DNA from: Rhypophila decipiens
Lineage: Eukaryota; Ascomycota; Sordariomycetes; Sordariales; Naviculisporaceae
Assembly: GCA_033297075.1 (NCBI GenBank)
Contig: MU858161.1
Location: 56,870 to 120,869, forward strand
DNA: 64,000 nt
Reading direction: 5' to 3'
Shown: positions 21,107-32,293 of the stretch, one piece after another
Numbering within the stretch: position 1 is the first letter of the stretch
Layout: every line of letters begins with the position of its first letter
The notes under the pieces: model-generated
The model's database searches: none
What the model saw: the letters and a program-made list of their open reading frames with translations, nothing else
Told to the model about the DNA's origin: nothing
Translations under genes and position numbers: made by a program

Positions 21107-23165
21107 ATGACGATGGATACCGCAACGGCCATCGCGGCCCTCAAAGAAGCCAAACCTCCTGCCAGCGACGCATTCACATACCTGACCCTCATCGAGACGC
21201 ACCTCTCCCCCGAGATCCTTCCCGAGCTCGACAACATACTCCAAGATGCCGATTTGGCACAGACGTTAGGCTGGGACCTGGTGGACAAGCTGGTCAAGCT
21301 TCCCGGTTGCGAGCCGTGCCTCGAAACCATCGCCCGACTAGGCAACCCAAGGGAAGTGATCCTCAAGGTCAACGAGTCTCTGGGCCAGCTAGACGCCGAG
21401 GATGGATACGAAGCCGACGGGGAAGACACAAAACTCCACGCCATCGACGACGTCTCGTACACGCACAAGTTCAACGCCCTCCTGGGCATGCTCGCCATTC
21501 TGCACTCGCGCATCAAGACAAAGTACCCCAGCAGGTTCCTGGCGGATTCCCTTACGGCCGTGTTCAATGCATACTCTCAGAATCCTGACGAGGAGATGAC
21601 GGCCGCCTTGGTCAATCTCGTACACAGCCTGTCGGGCCGGCGGAGGCCCACGCTGCCGAGCAGGAAATCGAGCGTCAACGTTGCGAACCCTGCCCAGGAC
21701 GGCGATGCGTCTAAGAACGCGCCCGACCCGGAGGCTGATGACAGCATCGAGTCCACCGAAGTAGACATGCAGCAGAGGATGCTTCTCAGTTTTATGACTT
21801 GTGTTTTAGAAGTGTACACCAACAAGAATGACTTGACCTGGTCGGGCAGGCTGTATGAGTTCTACAACCCCGAGAAGATAGTATCGGGCCCGGGCAGGAT
21901 CACGGCGTTGGCATCTTTTCGAGAAGATGCGAATCTGCTGGCCAAAGATGGCTTGGTCGGACAGTTGGTGGTATGTGACATTTCAACAAGCATTTTTGGT
22001 CTGTCGGTGCTAACGCTTCTTGCTCCAACAGTCACTAATCACAGACCTCGGGCTGGCCTCATGTGATCGCCACTTCATAGAACAGCTCCGTGACGGGCCC
22101 GTCTACAGCAACCCGTTTGATGAATTCGAAGATGCGACAGAACCGGACGATATACCGCTGTCGACCGGCGGCTGCATCGTTCTCATTGCATACTGGGTAT
22201 TTTCTGCCACCATATTTGATGCCAATCGGCCCAAACCGGACATGTCCATCTTTCCCGACCATCTGGCCCTGCTCGAAAAGTTCCTCGGTGGAGACGAGCC
22301 GGATGAAGTAATCTCGGTGGTACCAGGCGTCATTGAAGCTCTTGTCGCGCTGGGATTGTGGCTTGAAGAGAACAAACGTATCACGTCGATCCCGATGACC
22401 CCGCTGGCAAAACCCACCAGCTCCGACGACCAAGCCCAAGAGGAGGCCTCTTCGGATTTTATGCGGTTCATACACTTTAGCACCCTCATCGGCCTGTACC
22501 ACCCGCGCAAGTTGACCAAGAACGCAGCTATTGCGCTGGCGGGACAGATTTTGAAGTTTAACCCTGCCCAGGAGGACCGACTGAGAATTCTCTATGACGT
22601 ACTGGAGAATTGCGATTTTGCCTCGGTCAAGGCCGTTGCGCTGAACTGGTTCAGGGACGAGCTGGTGGCTGCTTCGGACTCTGGACTCGGAGTGGCAGGC
22701 GACACAAGTCTATTTGCGAGTCCCCAGGCTATTGACACGGTGCAGTATGTCGTCTTCCCTAATTTGAGCGATTATAAAGATCTCGCGGTCGACGAGCTCG
22801 AGGAGAGGATCAGGGAGGACATACTCTTTTATATGCAGGCTGTGAATTTTGGCCTGTTCTTGTGGACGAATAGCCAGAGGTGGGGGGCCGTACTTCCGGA
22901 CAATCTGGACGCCACGGTGAGAGAGAGATGGTGGGAGCCGTTGGTCTCTTCATTGGAGAGGATCGAGAAAGGGAAGGGCAAAGGAAAAGGGGTTGAAGAG
23001 GAGACAGAAGTATTTGGGGAATTGGAGGTTCTCGCCGAGAGATTGATGTTATTGGGCGCTGTTGAGGGATTTGGCGGCGGCGGTGAAGACGAGGAGGAAG
23101 GCAAGGGAAAAGGCCTGGTGACGAAAATCAAGGACCTGGCTGAGGCTGCGCGTGAGAAGGCTTAG
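21107..23165 (+). CDS. Yap1-binding / Alf4 / glomulin-family protein (DUF1760)
   Basis: Two exons, 21107-21970 and 22032-23165, encode 665 aa. The 61-bp intron has a GTATGT donor, GCTAACG branch and CAACAG acceptor, and joins GQLV to SLITDLGLAS in phase 0. The protein is a helical-repeat scaffold with no catalytic motif. Recognisable stretches are KTKYPSRFLADSLTAVFN in exon 1 and FNPAQEDRLRILYDVLENC in exon 2. Yeast relatives Ybp1/Ybp2 bind Yap1 and support its oxidation by peroxide, or act at kinetochores; the same function here is inferred from the family. A low-complexity KGKGKGKG run and an acidic/Gly-rich stretch lie near the C-terminus. A second ATG two codons in is equally possible as start. 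Confidence 0.75.
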
Positions 23166-24602
23166 TGGGCTGCTCATGCTCATGACAAGGCAAAATCATA
23201 GGGTCTCGCGGATCTGGGGTATTGGAGACTGTTTGTGACGACGATATGGGGCAGGAAGGACGAGAAGGGCCAAAAGGCGACAGCAAGATGTGGTGGACTC
23301 GTGGCAGATGGTGTCTGTTTAGACGGGTCGCGTGTTGACATTGGACCTGGGCCATGTCTGTTTTACGGCACACACGGAATGTATGGATAGGACAGCGACA
23401 GGTTAGGTTATTGTATGGGCTTTCTTTATGTACGTATTCTTACAGGCAGGAGGTAGGAGGCAGGCAAGGCTGGCTGGCTATGTTCATATTTCACAGTCAA
23501 ACAAGAAATGTCTTGCGGCACAGGCTTTTTGTGCCTACGGTAGTGCAGGTAAACGAGGAGGAGGATAAATGAAAAATAAAATCACGAATTTTGGTCCGTT
23601 TTGAAATACTCCATCTCAAGACAATACCCTTTGTTGACCAGCGTTGAATGCTTGAGATGAAAATGATGCCATCACGAACCAGGGCGGGTTGGTACGTACC
23701 GTAATGCCAAGCTAAATGGAGACAGGGCCTAGAACCGGATTGAACGTGGCGCCAAGCCACCATTTCGGCAAGACCCTTGCTCCCGCACTCCGCGTGTGCT
23801 ATGATGTCATTGTTCCCTAGCTCGAGCGGCTGTCAAACTGTTTACGTATCGGGGGCCAACATCGTGGACATGAACGGGTTGTGAAAAGGGCAGACGAGGC
23901 GGGCGAAAACCTGATCAACAGACCCAAATTGGCTGTTTTTAATTTCTCTTGGTGCCCTTGCATAAGCGCTTCTTCCCTTTTTCGATCTTGCAGTAAATAG
24001 CGATCAGAAGGGCCGGACTTGGACTGTTGTGCCTGAGCCATCGAGCTCGCAGCTCGAGCTGTCTACCTCCGTACTCCGTAATCCCAGAGCTTTTACCGCA
24101 ACCCAATGTACCACCGCTAACCACCATTACGCGCACACTTGGAAGCAGCTCATCAAGTTACACTGCCCTAGCTGCTTGCTTGTCTTTTCTCCCCCGTCAC
24201 CAACAGGAATCTAACATTACAATCAACAGAGGGTCACACACAGCCTGCTCATTCCGTCACGTCACATGAGCAGCACCCAGTCGCAATTTGCTCAACTTGG
24301 ATTCTGATTTTTCTCTCCGTCTACAAACCTGTCGCTCCAAGGACGACCAATAACTCTTGCTCACAGCCATTCCATGCATTGGTCAACCAGAATATTCTAT
24401 ACAACGACGCAGACTTCCCTGCACTACCATACCGACCTTCTTCTATTTCAATAATAAATAATCTCGGTCGACACAACAATCCCGCAGCCCGAAGCTAATC
24501 AGGCCCATTGACCTGCAACGGCGCGAGCTCACACGCTGCGCAACTGCGAGTTTGAAGAAAAAAAGGTTCAACGCTTGCATATTTACACTATAAACCGACG
24601 TC
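23166..24602. other. Intergenic region upstream of the glucosyltransferase-like gene
   Basis: It contains the 3' UTR of the preceding gene and a probable leader for the next, including CT- and CA-rich DNA from about 24300. A TACTCCGTA word (reverse of TACGGAGTA) lies at 24072-24080. No coding sequence was recognised. Confidence 0.6.
24072..24080. promoter_or_regulatory. TACTCCGTA element
   Basis: Second exact copy of the TACGGAGTA word, in reverse orientation, about 520 bp upstream of the ATG at 24603. Confidence 0.25.
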
Positions 24603-27600
24603 ATGGCGGACTCCATGGCAGGGGCAACGCCTCCAACCGCGACTTCATCGTCGATCCGGCTTGAGACAACGCTAAAAAACGATCAACCGGTGACAGTTGC
24701 CCGCGATGCCGAAGGAAACATTGTCTACCCCAGCTACGTTCCCCAGTCGACGACCTCTCCTACCGCCTCTCCGTCCGCCCCTGGCCAATTCCATGAGCCA
24801 GACTATAACTCTCCTCGCAAGTCAAGATCGGAGCCTCTACCATCTTCTTCGACCTCGTCGCGACCAAAGGCAAGAAACTGGGCCACCGAGAAGCAAACGG
24901 CACCAGCAAAGGACAGGAGAACCATGGCGCGCGTCGGGACGACCCTTTCGGCCTTGAATCCAACCAGACGACATCACCCTCACCACGACGGGGCCGATGA
25001 CACCTCAAGCAGCGATGAGTCGTCCTCATCGTCAGAAGAAGAGGAGGAGGAGGAGAGCCACACTCCAACAAGACAGCGGAAACGCGCCGCAACAACCAAC
25101 CACGAAGACCACTACGGTCGTTTCCACGTCAAGAACCAAAACTACAAGACCAAAGGCAAGGTCTCCAAGCGCGACGGCCGTCTGAGCATCAGCGTCAAGG
25201 ATATGAGCAACACAGGCTACCTGGCCAAAGCGCTGGGAATGGCGGTGAAGAAGGTCATGCCCGGTGCGACGGACGACGAAGCCGGCCAAACACAAGCTCT
25301 CAGCGCCGTGTCTACCCTGTCGAAAGCGCCCGTTCCAGACGCGCTTCCCTGTCCCAAGCTTAATATCGTCATCATGGTGATTGGCTCCCGCGGCGATGCC
25401 CAGCCTTTTCTCAAGATAGGCAAGGTCCTCAAGGAGACGTACGGCCACCGCGTGCGAATCGCTACCCACCCTGCCTTTCGCCAGTTTGTCGAGAACGATT
25501 CTGGGCTGGAGTTTTTCTCTGTAGGCGGGGACCCGTCAGAACTGATGGCGTTTATGGTCAAGAATCCCGGCATGATTCCCAGCTTGGAGACGGTCAAGGC
25601 GGGCGATATTGGACGCAGGCGGGCAGCCATGGCCGAGATGTTTGGTGGTTTCTGGCGGGCGTGTATCAATGCGACTGACGACGAGAAAGACGAGCGCAAT
25701 GTCAAGATGATGGGGCGGCAGGATCCGTTTGTCGCCGATGCTATCATTGCCAACCCGCCTAGTTTCGCCCACATTCATTGTGCCGAGGCCTTGGGGATTC
25801 CGCTTCATCTGATGTTTACCTTTCCGTATACGCCTACCCAGTCGTTCCCGCATCCATTGGCGAGTATCAAGAAGAGTAACGTTGACCCGGGGTATACCAA
25901 CTTTATAAGTTACCCGTTGGTGGAGATGATGGTTTGGCAGGGGCTTGGAGATCTGGTCAATGATTTTCGCGTCAAGACTTTGGGCTTGGATCCCGTGAGC
26001 ACGCTCTGGGCCCCAGGAGCTACGTACAGACTGAAGGTGCCGTTTACCTATCTCTGGAGTCCAGGCCTTGTGCCAAAACCCGAAGACTGGGGCAGCGAAG
26101 TCGATATCGCGGGGTTTACGTTTCTGGACCTGGCCTCGACCTTCAAGCCGCCTGATGATCTTGCCAGGTTTATGGAAGATACCAACGACCCGCCCGTGTA
26201 TATCGGGTTCGGGAGTATCGTTGTCGACGACCCCGACAAGTTCACGAAGATGATATTCGAGGCAGTAAAGAAGGCGGGCGTCAGGGCCCTCGTGTCTAAG
26301 GGATGGGGTGGCATTGGAGGCGACAGCATGGACGTCCCCGACGGGATTTTCCTGCTGGATAATACGCCCCATGACTGGTTATTTCCCAAGGTCAGGGCGT
26401 GTGTCATTCACGGCGGCGCAGGAACCACAGCCATTGCGCTCAAGTGCGGAAAACCAACCATGATTGTGCCCTTCTTTGGAGATCAGCACTTTTGGGGATC
26501 GATGGTGGCCAACGTCAATGCCGGGCCGGAACCAATACCCTACAAAGAACTCACTGCTGACAAACTGGCCGAAGGGATCAAGTACTGTCTCGGGGAGGAA
26601 GCCAATAAAGCAGCCCAGAAGATTGCCCACGATATCGAGGCTGAAGGCGACGGCGCGGAAAACGCTTGTCGAGCGTTTCACAACAACCTGATCTTGACGG
26701 GCAAGAACTCGATGAGGTGTTCTATTCTAGAGGATCACGTTGCGGTCTGGCAGCTCAAGGATACTAGTCTGAGATTGTCGCCTATCGCGGCGAATATTGC
26801 CGAGAAGAAGGGCTATGTATCGTGGAAGAAGTTGCGGTTGTTGAGGCATAACGAGTGGAATGACTTTGAGGGACCGGGGGAACCTCTTACGGGCGCTGCG
26901 GGGAGTTTGGTGGGTACTTTGGGGGGAGTGTTTGGTGGTGTCGGAGGGGTTCCGTTTAGGGTTGCCAAGAATCGGGAGAAGAGGAAGGAGAAGAAGGCAC
27001 GGAGGAGGCGGAGGGAGGAGAAGAGACGGGCTGAGAAGCAGAAAGCGGTGGAGGAGCAGAATGGCAATGCTGTTGGTGCACATAAAGAGGAGGTGCCGAA
27101 GAAGGATGAGATTGAGGCTACTGATCATGCTGAGAAGGCAAAGGTTGAGGGGGTTGGTTCCTCCTCTCGGGACCAAGATGGCGACGACAATGATAACCAG
27201 GATGATAATGAGGAGGAGGAGGAGTCACATCCTGCGGTCATGACTACCACGAGCGAAAAGCCGGCTTACGCCCGGCGAGATACCCAGCTGACGGCGTCTA
27301 CCACCGGCGGCGTGCCCGATAACCCGGTTGAGAACGTGACGCAAGAAGTCGGCCGCGGGGCGTACAAGTCGGCAGCGGCATTAGCCCGCGCCCCGGTTGA
27401 TCTGTCTGTTGCCCTAGCCCAGGGCTTCCATAACGCGCCGCGATTATACGGCGACGACACAGTCCGTCGACCAACCAGAGTAACGGGCATGCGATCTGGC
27501 CTTCGAGCGGCGAGACATGAATTCGCCTACGGCATATACGACGGCTGGACGGGCGTGGTCAAACTACCCATCCGAGGAGCCAAAGAAAACGGGGTAGGCG

Positions 27601-28481
27601 GGTTCGCTCGTGGCGTCGGAATGGGCCTCACCGGCTTCGTTCTAAAAGACATTGCCGCCTTGATCGGGCCGGTGGGGTATACACTCAAGGGCGTGGTCAA
27701 AGAGCTGGAACACAATCAGGAGAAGAATAACCAGGGCAAAATCCGAAAAGCGAGGCTTGTCCAGGGCATACGGGAATTAGAGAGCCTCAAACCCGAAGAA
27801 GTAAAACAGCGGGAGCACTTGGTTGTTGCAGGCATGGATCTAATGAATGAATTGTGGATTGTGCTCGAAGAGGCGGAGAAGGGCAAGAGCAAGAGCAAGA
27901 AGGGGGGTCTTACTCGGGGACGGAAGGGCCAGAAGGGGAAGAGAAGGGGCCAGAGTGCGGCGTTTGAGAGTGTCAGGACTGCGAAGGAGGCGCTTGCTTT
28001 GCTTGAGAAGGATCCCGAACTCGGGCTTAAAGCTGTTCTCGGCGGGGATGTGGGACGGGGCAAGCACCGAGGTGTTGCTAAGAAGGAGATGGAGGAAAAC
28101 GGGGGGGGAAAGAAGAAGCATTGGTGGTCGAGGAGTAAGAAGGATGGACAGAATAAGAAGGGGGGTAAAAAGATTAATACCGAGAGGATGAAGGAGAAGG
28201 ATTTTATTGCTCTGGGTGAGAATGGGAATGGACATGCTCCTGGCGCCGGTGTTGTGCCTGTTGCGGAGGAAGAAGCGGGCAAGGGTGACATGGAGGCCAC
28301 TGTTGAGGGCGAGAATATGCACGAGGGCAAAGGGATTCCGGAGGTCCCTTCTTCTAAAGCGAGGAAGGAGGTTGAGGCTGAGAATGAGACTGGAGATGGG
28401 ACCGGGGAGGGGCCTGGAGAGCGAAGCCAGAACAAGGACAGGAATGGGCGGGAACAGGAACAAGGATGGGAACAGAAGTAG
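24603..28481 (+). CDS. Sterol 3-beta-glucosyltransferase-like protein (ATG26/GT28 family) with Vps13-like C-terminal segment
   Basis: A single exon encodes 1292 aa. Residues 1-240 are disordered with a poly-Glu run. The glycosyltransferase domain spans about 255-700: NIVIMVIGSRGDAQPFLKIG at its start, then the donor-binding VIHGGAGTTAIALKCGKP near residue 600. This matches UDP-glucose:sterol glucosyltransferases of the UGT51/ATG26 type. The GRAM and PH domains of classical Atg26 are absent. A basic, coiled-coil-like stretch follows. Residues about 970-1045 (GWTGVVKLPIRGAKENGVGG, continuing GFARGVGMGLTG) closely resemble the Gly-rich repeat near the Vps13 C-terminus. The last 200 residues are highly charged. 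It probably glucosylates sterols at a membrane, with the tail aiding membrane association; the latter is inference. It is convergent with the TFIIIC gene. Confidence 0.85.
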   Translation: MADSMAGATPPTATSSSIRLETTLKNDQPVTVARDAEGNIVYPSYVPQSTTSPTASPSAPGQFHEPDYNSPRKSRSEPLPSSSTSSRPKARNWATEKQTAPAKDRRTMARVGTTLSALNPTRRHHPHHDGADDTSSSDESSSSSEEEEEEESHTPTRQRKRAATTNHEDHYGRFHVKNQNYKTKGKVSKRDGRLSISVKDMSNTGYLAKALGMAVKKVMPGATDDEAGQTQALSAVSTLSKAPVPDALPCPKLNIVIMVIGSRGDAQPFLKIGKVLKETYGHRVRIATHPAFRQFVENDSGLEFFSVGGDPSELMAFMVKNPGMIPSLETVKAGDIGRRRAAMAEMFGGFWRACINATDDEKDERNVKMMGRQDPFVADAIIANPPSFAHIHCAEALGIPLHLMFTFPYTPTQSFPHPLASIKKSNVDPGYTNFISYPLVEMMVWQGLGDLVNDFRVKTLGLDPVSTLWAPGATYRLKVPFTYLWSPGLVPKPEDWGSEVDIAGFTFLDLASTFKPPDDLARFMEDTNDPPVYIGFGSIVVDDPDKFTKMIFEAVKKAGVRALVSKGWGGIGGDSMDVPDGIFLLDNTPHDWLFPKVRACVIHGGAGTTAIALKCGKPTMIVPFFGDQHFWGSMVANVNAGPEPIPYKELTADKLAEGIKYCLGEEANKAAQKIAHDIEAEGDGAENACRAFHNNLILTGKNSMRCSILEDHVAVWQLKDTSLRLSPIAANIAEKKGYVSWKKLRLLRHNEWNDFEGPGEPLTGAAGSLVGTLGGVFGGVGGVPFRVAKNREKRKEKKARRRRREEKRRAEKQKAVEEQNGNAVGAHKEEVPKKDEIEATDHAEKAKVEGVGSSSRDQDGDDNDNQDDNEEEEESHPAVMTTTSEKPAYARRDTQLTASTTGGVPDNPVENVTQEVGRGAYKSAAALARAPVDLSVALAQGFHNAPRLYGDDTVRRPTRVTGMRSGLRAARHEFAYGIYDGWTGVVKLPIRGAKENGVGGFARGVGMGLTGFVLKDIAALIGPVGYTLKGVVKELEHNQEKNNQGKIRKARLVQGIRELESLKPEEVKQREHLVVAGMDLMNELWIVLEEAEKGKSKSKKGGLTRGRKGQKGKRRGQSAAFESVRTAKEALALLEKDPELGLKAVLGGDVGRGKHRGVAKKEMEENGGGKKKHWWSRSKKDGQNKKGGKKINTERMKEKDFIALGENGNGHAPGAGVVPVAEEEAGKGDMEATVEGENMHEGKGIPEVPSSKARKEVEAENETGDGTGEGPGERSQNKDRNGREQEQGWEQK

Positions 28482-29002
28482 GGCTCTGGTTGCTGCCTGC
28501 TTTCATGCTCGCAAACGAGGATGTGGAGAATATGAATTTGTAATGGCTGTTTCTGGTTTTTTAATTGTTGGCGATGGCTTTGTTTCTTGTTTTTATTCTG
28601 CGAGGGAAACAGTACTTTGGGATCAGGTTTATGAATACTGTTATAACTGAGTGAACTAGACTGGACTGAGTAATAACGTGATACCTCTTTTTGCTTTTCC
28701 TGTTATACATAGCTTCTTTTTATTCTAGTAGAAATATATATATGTTCATGAAGCATCTGAGGCTACCTGGCTAAAATAGAAATCGTCAAGAACAGTTTAT
28801 ATTAGCATACATGACCTAGGTTTTTTTTTTGGCGTATCCAAGGACTCATTTCAATCTTGGAAGGCATGTAAGAGACATACCTCATGGGGCTTTGTTAGGC
28901 AATAACACAGCTTCTTTAACAGGGCCTAGCTATAAAATTTTCCCGAGGCATATTGATTCAGTACCCTATTAATACATAATATCTATCGTAACAAGGCATG
29001 CA
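28482..29002. other. Convergent 3' intergenic region
   Basis: AT-rich DNA between two convergent genes, serving as 3' UTRs of both. No gene, repeat or RNA was recognised. Confidence 0.6.
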
Positions 29003-32000
29003 TCAAAGACTCAACCACCGATCAGCAACGACCTTGGCCCCCTGGATATCGCCCAGCAAGAAGCACATGGTGCGGACGTTATAAGCCGCCTCGATGGTCA
29101 GATCTTCACTCCCCACCACGTTCACGCCCTCTTCTTCTTCTTGGTCGTCCTCCTCATCATCCTCTTCCTTCAAGACCTTGAGGTAATACTCATTTGCCAG
29201 ATTCCCGAGTCCGATAAGACCGTATGCTCTTGCGATGTTGAAATGGGTCTCTTGGCGCTGGGCCTTCCTCGGCCGGACCTGTCGCTCAACGGTGCGTTCG
29301 AGCATGTTGTCCCCCTCTTTTATCGTCTTGGTCACCACCACCTTCTTCGGCGCTAGGCGGTCTTTGTAATACCGGAATAGGAATGAGAACCCTTGCATGA
29401 GGAGATATTGCCGGTTGGTGGCTTGCCGTTTGAGGGCGTAGTGGAGGTAGGCTAGGCCGATGCTCATGTTGATGAGGGGGTTGTTGGGGTCGATCGAGGC
29501 GCTGCGGGCAAGGTAGTTCAGGGCGTAGACGTATGACGTTGTGGAGAACAAGATGTGCCCGTAGATGGTCAGTAGACAGACATCCAGCCCGATTCCGTCT
29601 TCTGAGTTTGCTGCGATGCTCGCTGCGTTGAGATCGCCTAGGTCGAGTTCTTGGTTGGTCATGTTGTCGTCGTCAGAAGCTTTCTCCTTCAGCCGCTTGG
29701 TGATGATGGTATCCATGGTCTTGATCTGCCTTAGTATAAACTTTTGCGCCGGACCACTGGTGTACCACGACACGGGCGTCTGGCACACACGGCACATGGC
29801 CGAGAACATGCGGTACGAGTCGGTCCCGGGCCTGTAATCACGCATAAAGTACCTCGCGATCGCCACGCACGTCTCCTCGTCGCCCGCGTAGATGGCACAG
29901 CTCGCCCAGGCCAGGTGGATCAGGTAGGTCGTGTCGATGGCCGTCCAGATGGTCGAGTCCCTGGCTGCATGACACACCACGTACGCCTCCTTGTGCTGGC
30001 CCGCCCGGACGAGGTAGAATGCGTAGTCGAGGAAGATGTCGAGCCACTTGTCAAAGGGGATGCCGCGATGGGCCTTGGGTGCCTCGGGCTTGTTGATCGC
30101 CGGGGCCGCCGCCGCCGCCCCTTCCTGGCCCTCGGCAGGAGCCAGAGTCTGCTGGAGACGCTGAGCCATCGCCGCAAGCTTGAAGCTCCTGGCCGGCAAG
30201 GAAGCTTGTCCTTGCACGTTTCCGCCGTAGCCGAGGTATTTGATGTACTTCTCCCAGGGGTAGAATTCCTTGTAAGAACGGAAGTCGTCAACAAGATCCC
30301 TCGCCGCCGCCATCCACGCAGCCTCGGCCTGCTTGTCAGCTTCGCTCCGAGTCTGCTTGTCGGCAACGGCCACGACTTTGTCTCGGAGCTCCATCAGGGT
30401 CGCGTAGTTCTTGCTCGCCACCTCGGTCATCTTGAGATCCTGCTGCTTCCTCTTCTCGGCGTTGATAAGTCGGCGCGGTATATACGTCGACTTCTTTGCG
30501 CCGGGGGGTCGAGGCGGGCCATCCTTGTCGTCTTTTGGTTTCCGGGGCCCGTACGGACCACGGGATTTGCGTGGTTTGCGCATCTTCCCATCGGCCCCTT
30601 GTCTCGCCTCGAGATTCAACGCCTCCCGAACGAGGAGGAAAGCCTCTTCTCGTCCCTCCTGCTCCTGCTCGCCTTCGTACATATTCGCCAGCTGCACACG
30701 CGCCTCGATATGATCCTCCTCCGTCTCGATAGCGGCGATAAAACACTCCTCCGCAGCGCTCTTATCCCCCAGCGCCAAATGGCACCGTCCCTGACTAACA
30801 AGAATATCCGCATCAACCACCACATCCCCCGTAACATTCGCAATCTCGCGAAACAAGTTGAAATACTGCATAGCCCGATCATGTCTCTCCCCCTCGAGCA
30901 GTGAATTCCCAATATCCTTCAAACAATCCGGGAAATCCATAAAATCATCCACGGCCGTGTCTCCCGTTGGATCCAACAAGCTGAGATGCAACTCCGCTTC
31001 ACGCTCCATGCCCATCTTGTACCGATAATAATACAACTTGGCCCTCAAATCAACCGGCAATCCCATGCCATAACTCTCGACCGGAAACCTCCCCGGCTGA
31101 TACCCGTGAACCTCAATCCGTCTATCATCATTAACATCCCACTCAGCATCATCTTCCTCGCCCATAGCAGCACCATCCCAAACATGTCCCTCCTCCCTCC
31201 TACCAAGCAACCACCTGCTAATCTCCTTCAGCTCCCTTGCCGCCTCCCCCCACCTCTCAAGTATCCCAAAAAACTCGAGATAAATCCTCAAATCGCTCCA
31301 CTCAAACATGCCCTCCTCGGCCTCAAACGTTCCCCGTTCCATCAGCCGATCAATCACCCTCCGATACGCCTTTTTCGCGCCCTCCGCCGTCCGTCTAGGA
31401 TCCTTGACATCAAGCGCAACATCCGCCATGTTCCTCACCGTGCGGATATTATACGGCCGAAACTCGAGCGCCTTGGCATACTGCGCCAGCGCCAGCGCAG
31501 AATGCCCCTGCATCATGAGGACATCCGCCTTTCCCGTGCGGGCCTCGATGTTCCTCTTGTCCGCCGTCAGAGCCTTGGAGTAGCAGTCGATAGCTCGTTC
31601 CAAGGCCTGCGCCCGCTCGGGCGAATCGTCCTCCATGTCTTCCACCCCGTGGAGGGCGTACGCCGCCGCGTTGATCCAGCTGGGCACGTTTTTCGGCACG
31701 AGATGGGCGGCTGTCATGAGGCACATGGTTGCTTTTTCGCGGTCGCCTAGTTCTTCGTGCACGGTGGAGAGCAGAGTCCATGCTTGGTAGGTCTCGCTGT
31801 TGATGCGGATGATTTCGCTGAGCATCGCCACGGCGGAGTGGTAGTCCTTTTCTTCAAATGCTCGGCGCGCTACCGAGAGGCGGAATTGGATGTCGGGCGT
31901 GGGTCTGGCTGCTTTCCTGGGGCCGAGTCGTCGCTTGGGGGGTGCCTTTGGTTTGCTGCTGGTTGGTGTGCCGGAGGAGGAGGGTTCTGCTGGATGAGGA

Positions 32001-32293
32001 GAGACACGCCCGCCTTTGTCTACTGCTTCACGATAACTGGCTGCTTCGGCGCGCTGTTGGGCTACAAAGGCTTCTTGCAAGGCGTCGAACCGAGCATTGT
32101 TTGCTCGTAGCTCGAGTTCATCCGAGTCGGCGTCTGATAGCTCGTCTGTGAGATTGTCATCGTCGTCGTTGCCGTAGATGTCGATTCCAATTTCTTCTTC
32201 TTCTTCTTCTTCTTGGTGGTGGTGATGATCTGACCGCGGTGGTGGCGGCGGCGGAGGATGATCAAGATCCATCTTGTCGTTGTGGTCTTCCAT
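29003..32293 (-). CDS. RNA polymerase III transcription factor TFIIIC TPR subunit (Tfc4/Sfc4, tau131 type)
   Basis: An uninterrupted frame encodes 1096 aa. The first 120 residues are low complexity: poly-Pro, poly-His and poly-Glu runs, then an acidic patch. Tetratricopeptide-like repeats begin at about residue 140 (LSVARRAFEEKDYHSAVAML, then AWTLLSTVHEELGDREKATM) and recur to about residue 600. A second helical array fills the C-terminal part, including LDVCLLTIYGHILFSTTSYV. A basic spacer (KMRKPRKSRGPYGPRKPK) lies between them. The order and length fit the tau131/Tfc4 subunit of TFIIIC, which bridges A-box binding to TFIIIB recruitment at tRNA and 5S genes in the nucleus. The ATG at 32293 starts MEDHNDKMDLD. 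Codon repeats encoding poly-Glu lie at 32188-32212. Confidence 0.88.
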   Translation of the reverse strand: MEDHNDKMDLDHPPPPPPPRSDHHHHQEEEEEEEIGIDIYGNDDDDNLTDELSDADSDELELRANNARFDALQEAFVAQQRAEAASYREAVDKGGRVSPHPAEPSSSGTPTSSKPKAPPKRRLGPRKAARPTPDIQFRLSVARRAFEEKDYHSAVAMLSEIIRINSETYQAWTLLSTVHEELGDREKATMCLMTAAHLVPKNVPSWINAAAYALHGVEDMEDDSPERAQALERAIDCYSKALTADKRNIEARTGKADVLMMQGHSALALAQYAKALEFRPYNIRTVRNMADVALDVKDPRRTAEGAKKAYRRVIDRLMERGTFEAEEGMFEWSDLRIYLEFFGILERWGEAARELKEISRWLLGRREEGHVWDGAAMGEEDDAEWDVNDDRRIEVHGYQPGRFPVESYGMGLPVDLRAKLYYYRYKMGMEREAELHLSLLDPTGDTAVDDFMDFPDCLKDIGNSLLEGERHDRAMQYFNLFREIANVTGDVVVDADILVSQGRCHLALGDKSAAEECFIAAIETEEDHIEARVQLANMYEGEQEQEGREEAFLLVREALNLEARQGADGKMRKPRKSRGPYGPRKPKDDKDGPPRPPGAKKSTYIPRRLINAEKRKQQDLKMTEVASKNYATLMELRDKVVAVADKQTRSEADKQAEAAWMAAARDLVDDFRSYKEFYPWEKYIKYLGYGGNVQGQASLPARSFKLAAMAQRLQQTLAPAEGQEGAAAAAPAINKPEAPKAHRGIPFDKWLDIFLDYAFYLVRAGQHKEAYVVCHAARDSTIWTAIDTTYLIHLAWASCAIYAGDEETCVAIARYFMRDYRPGTDSYRMFSAMCRVCQTPVSWYTSGPAQKFILRQIKTMDTIITKRLKEKASDDDNMTNQELDLGDLNAASIAANSEDGIGLDVCLLTIYGHILFSTTSYVYALNYLARSASIDPNNPLINMSIGLAYLHYALKRQATNRQYLLMQGFSFLFRYYKDRLAPKKVVVTKTIKEGDNMLERTVERQVRPRKAQRQETHFNIARAYGLIGLGNLANEYYLKVLKEEDDEEDDQEEEEGVNVVGSEDLTIEAAYNVRTMCFLLGDIQGAKVVADRWLSL

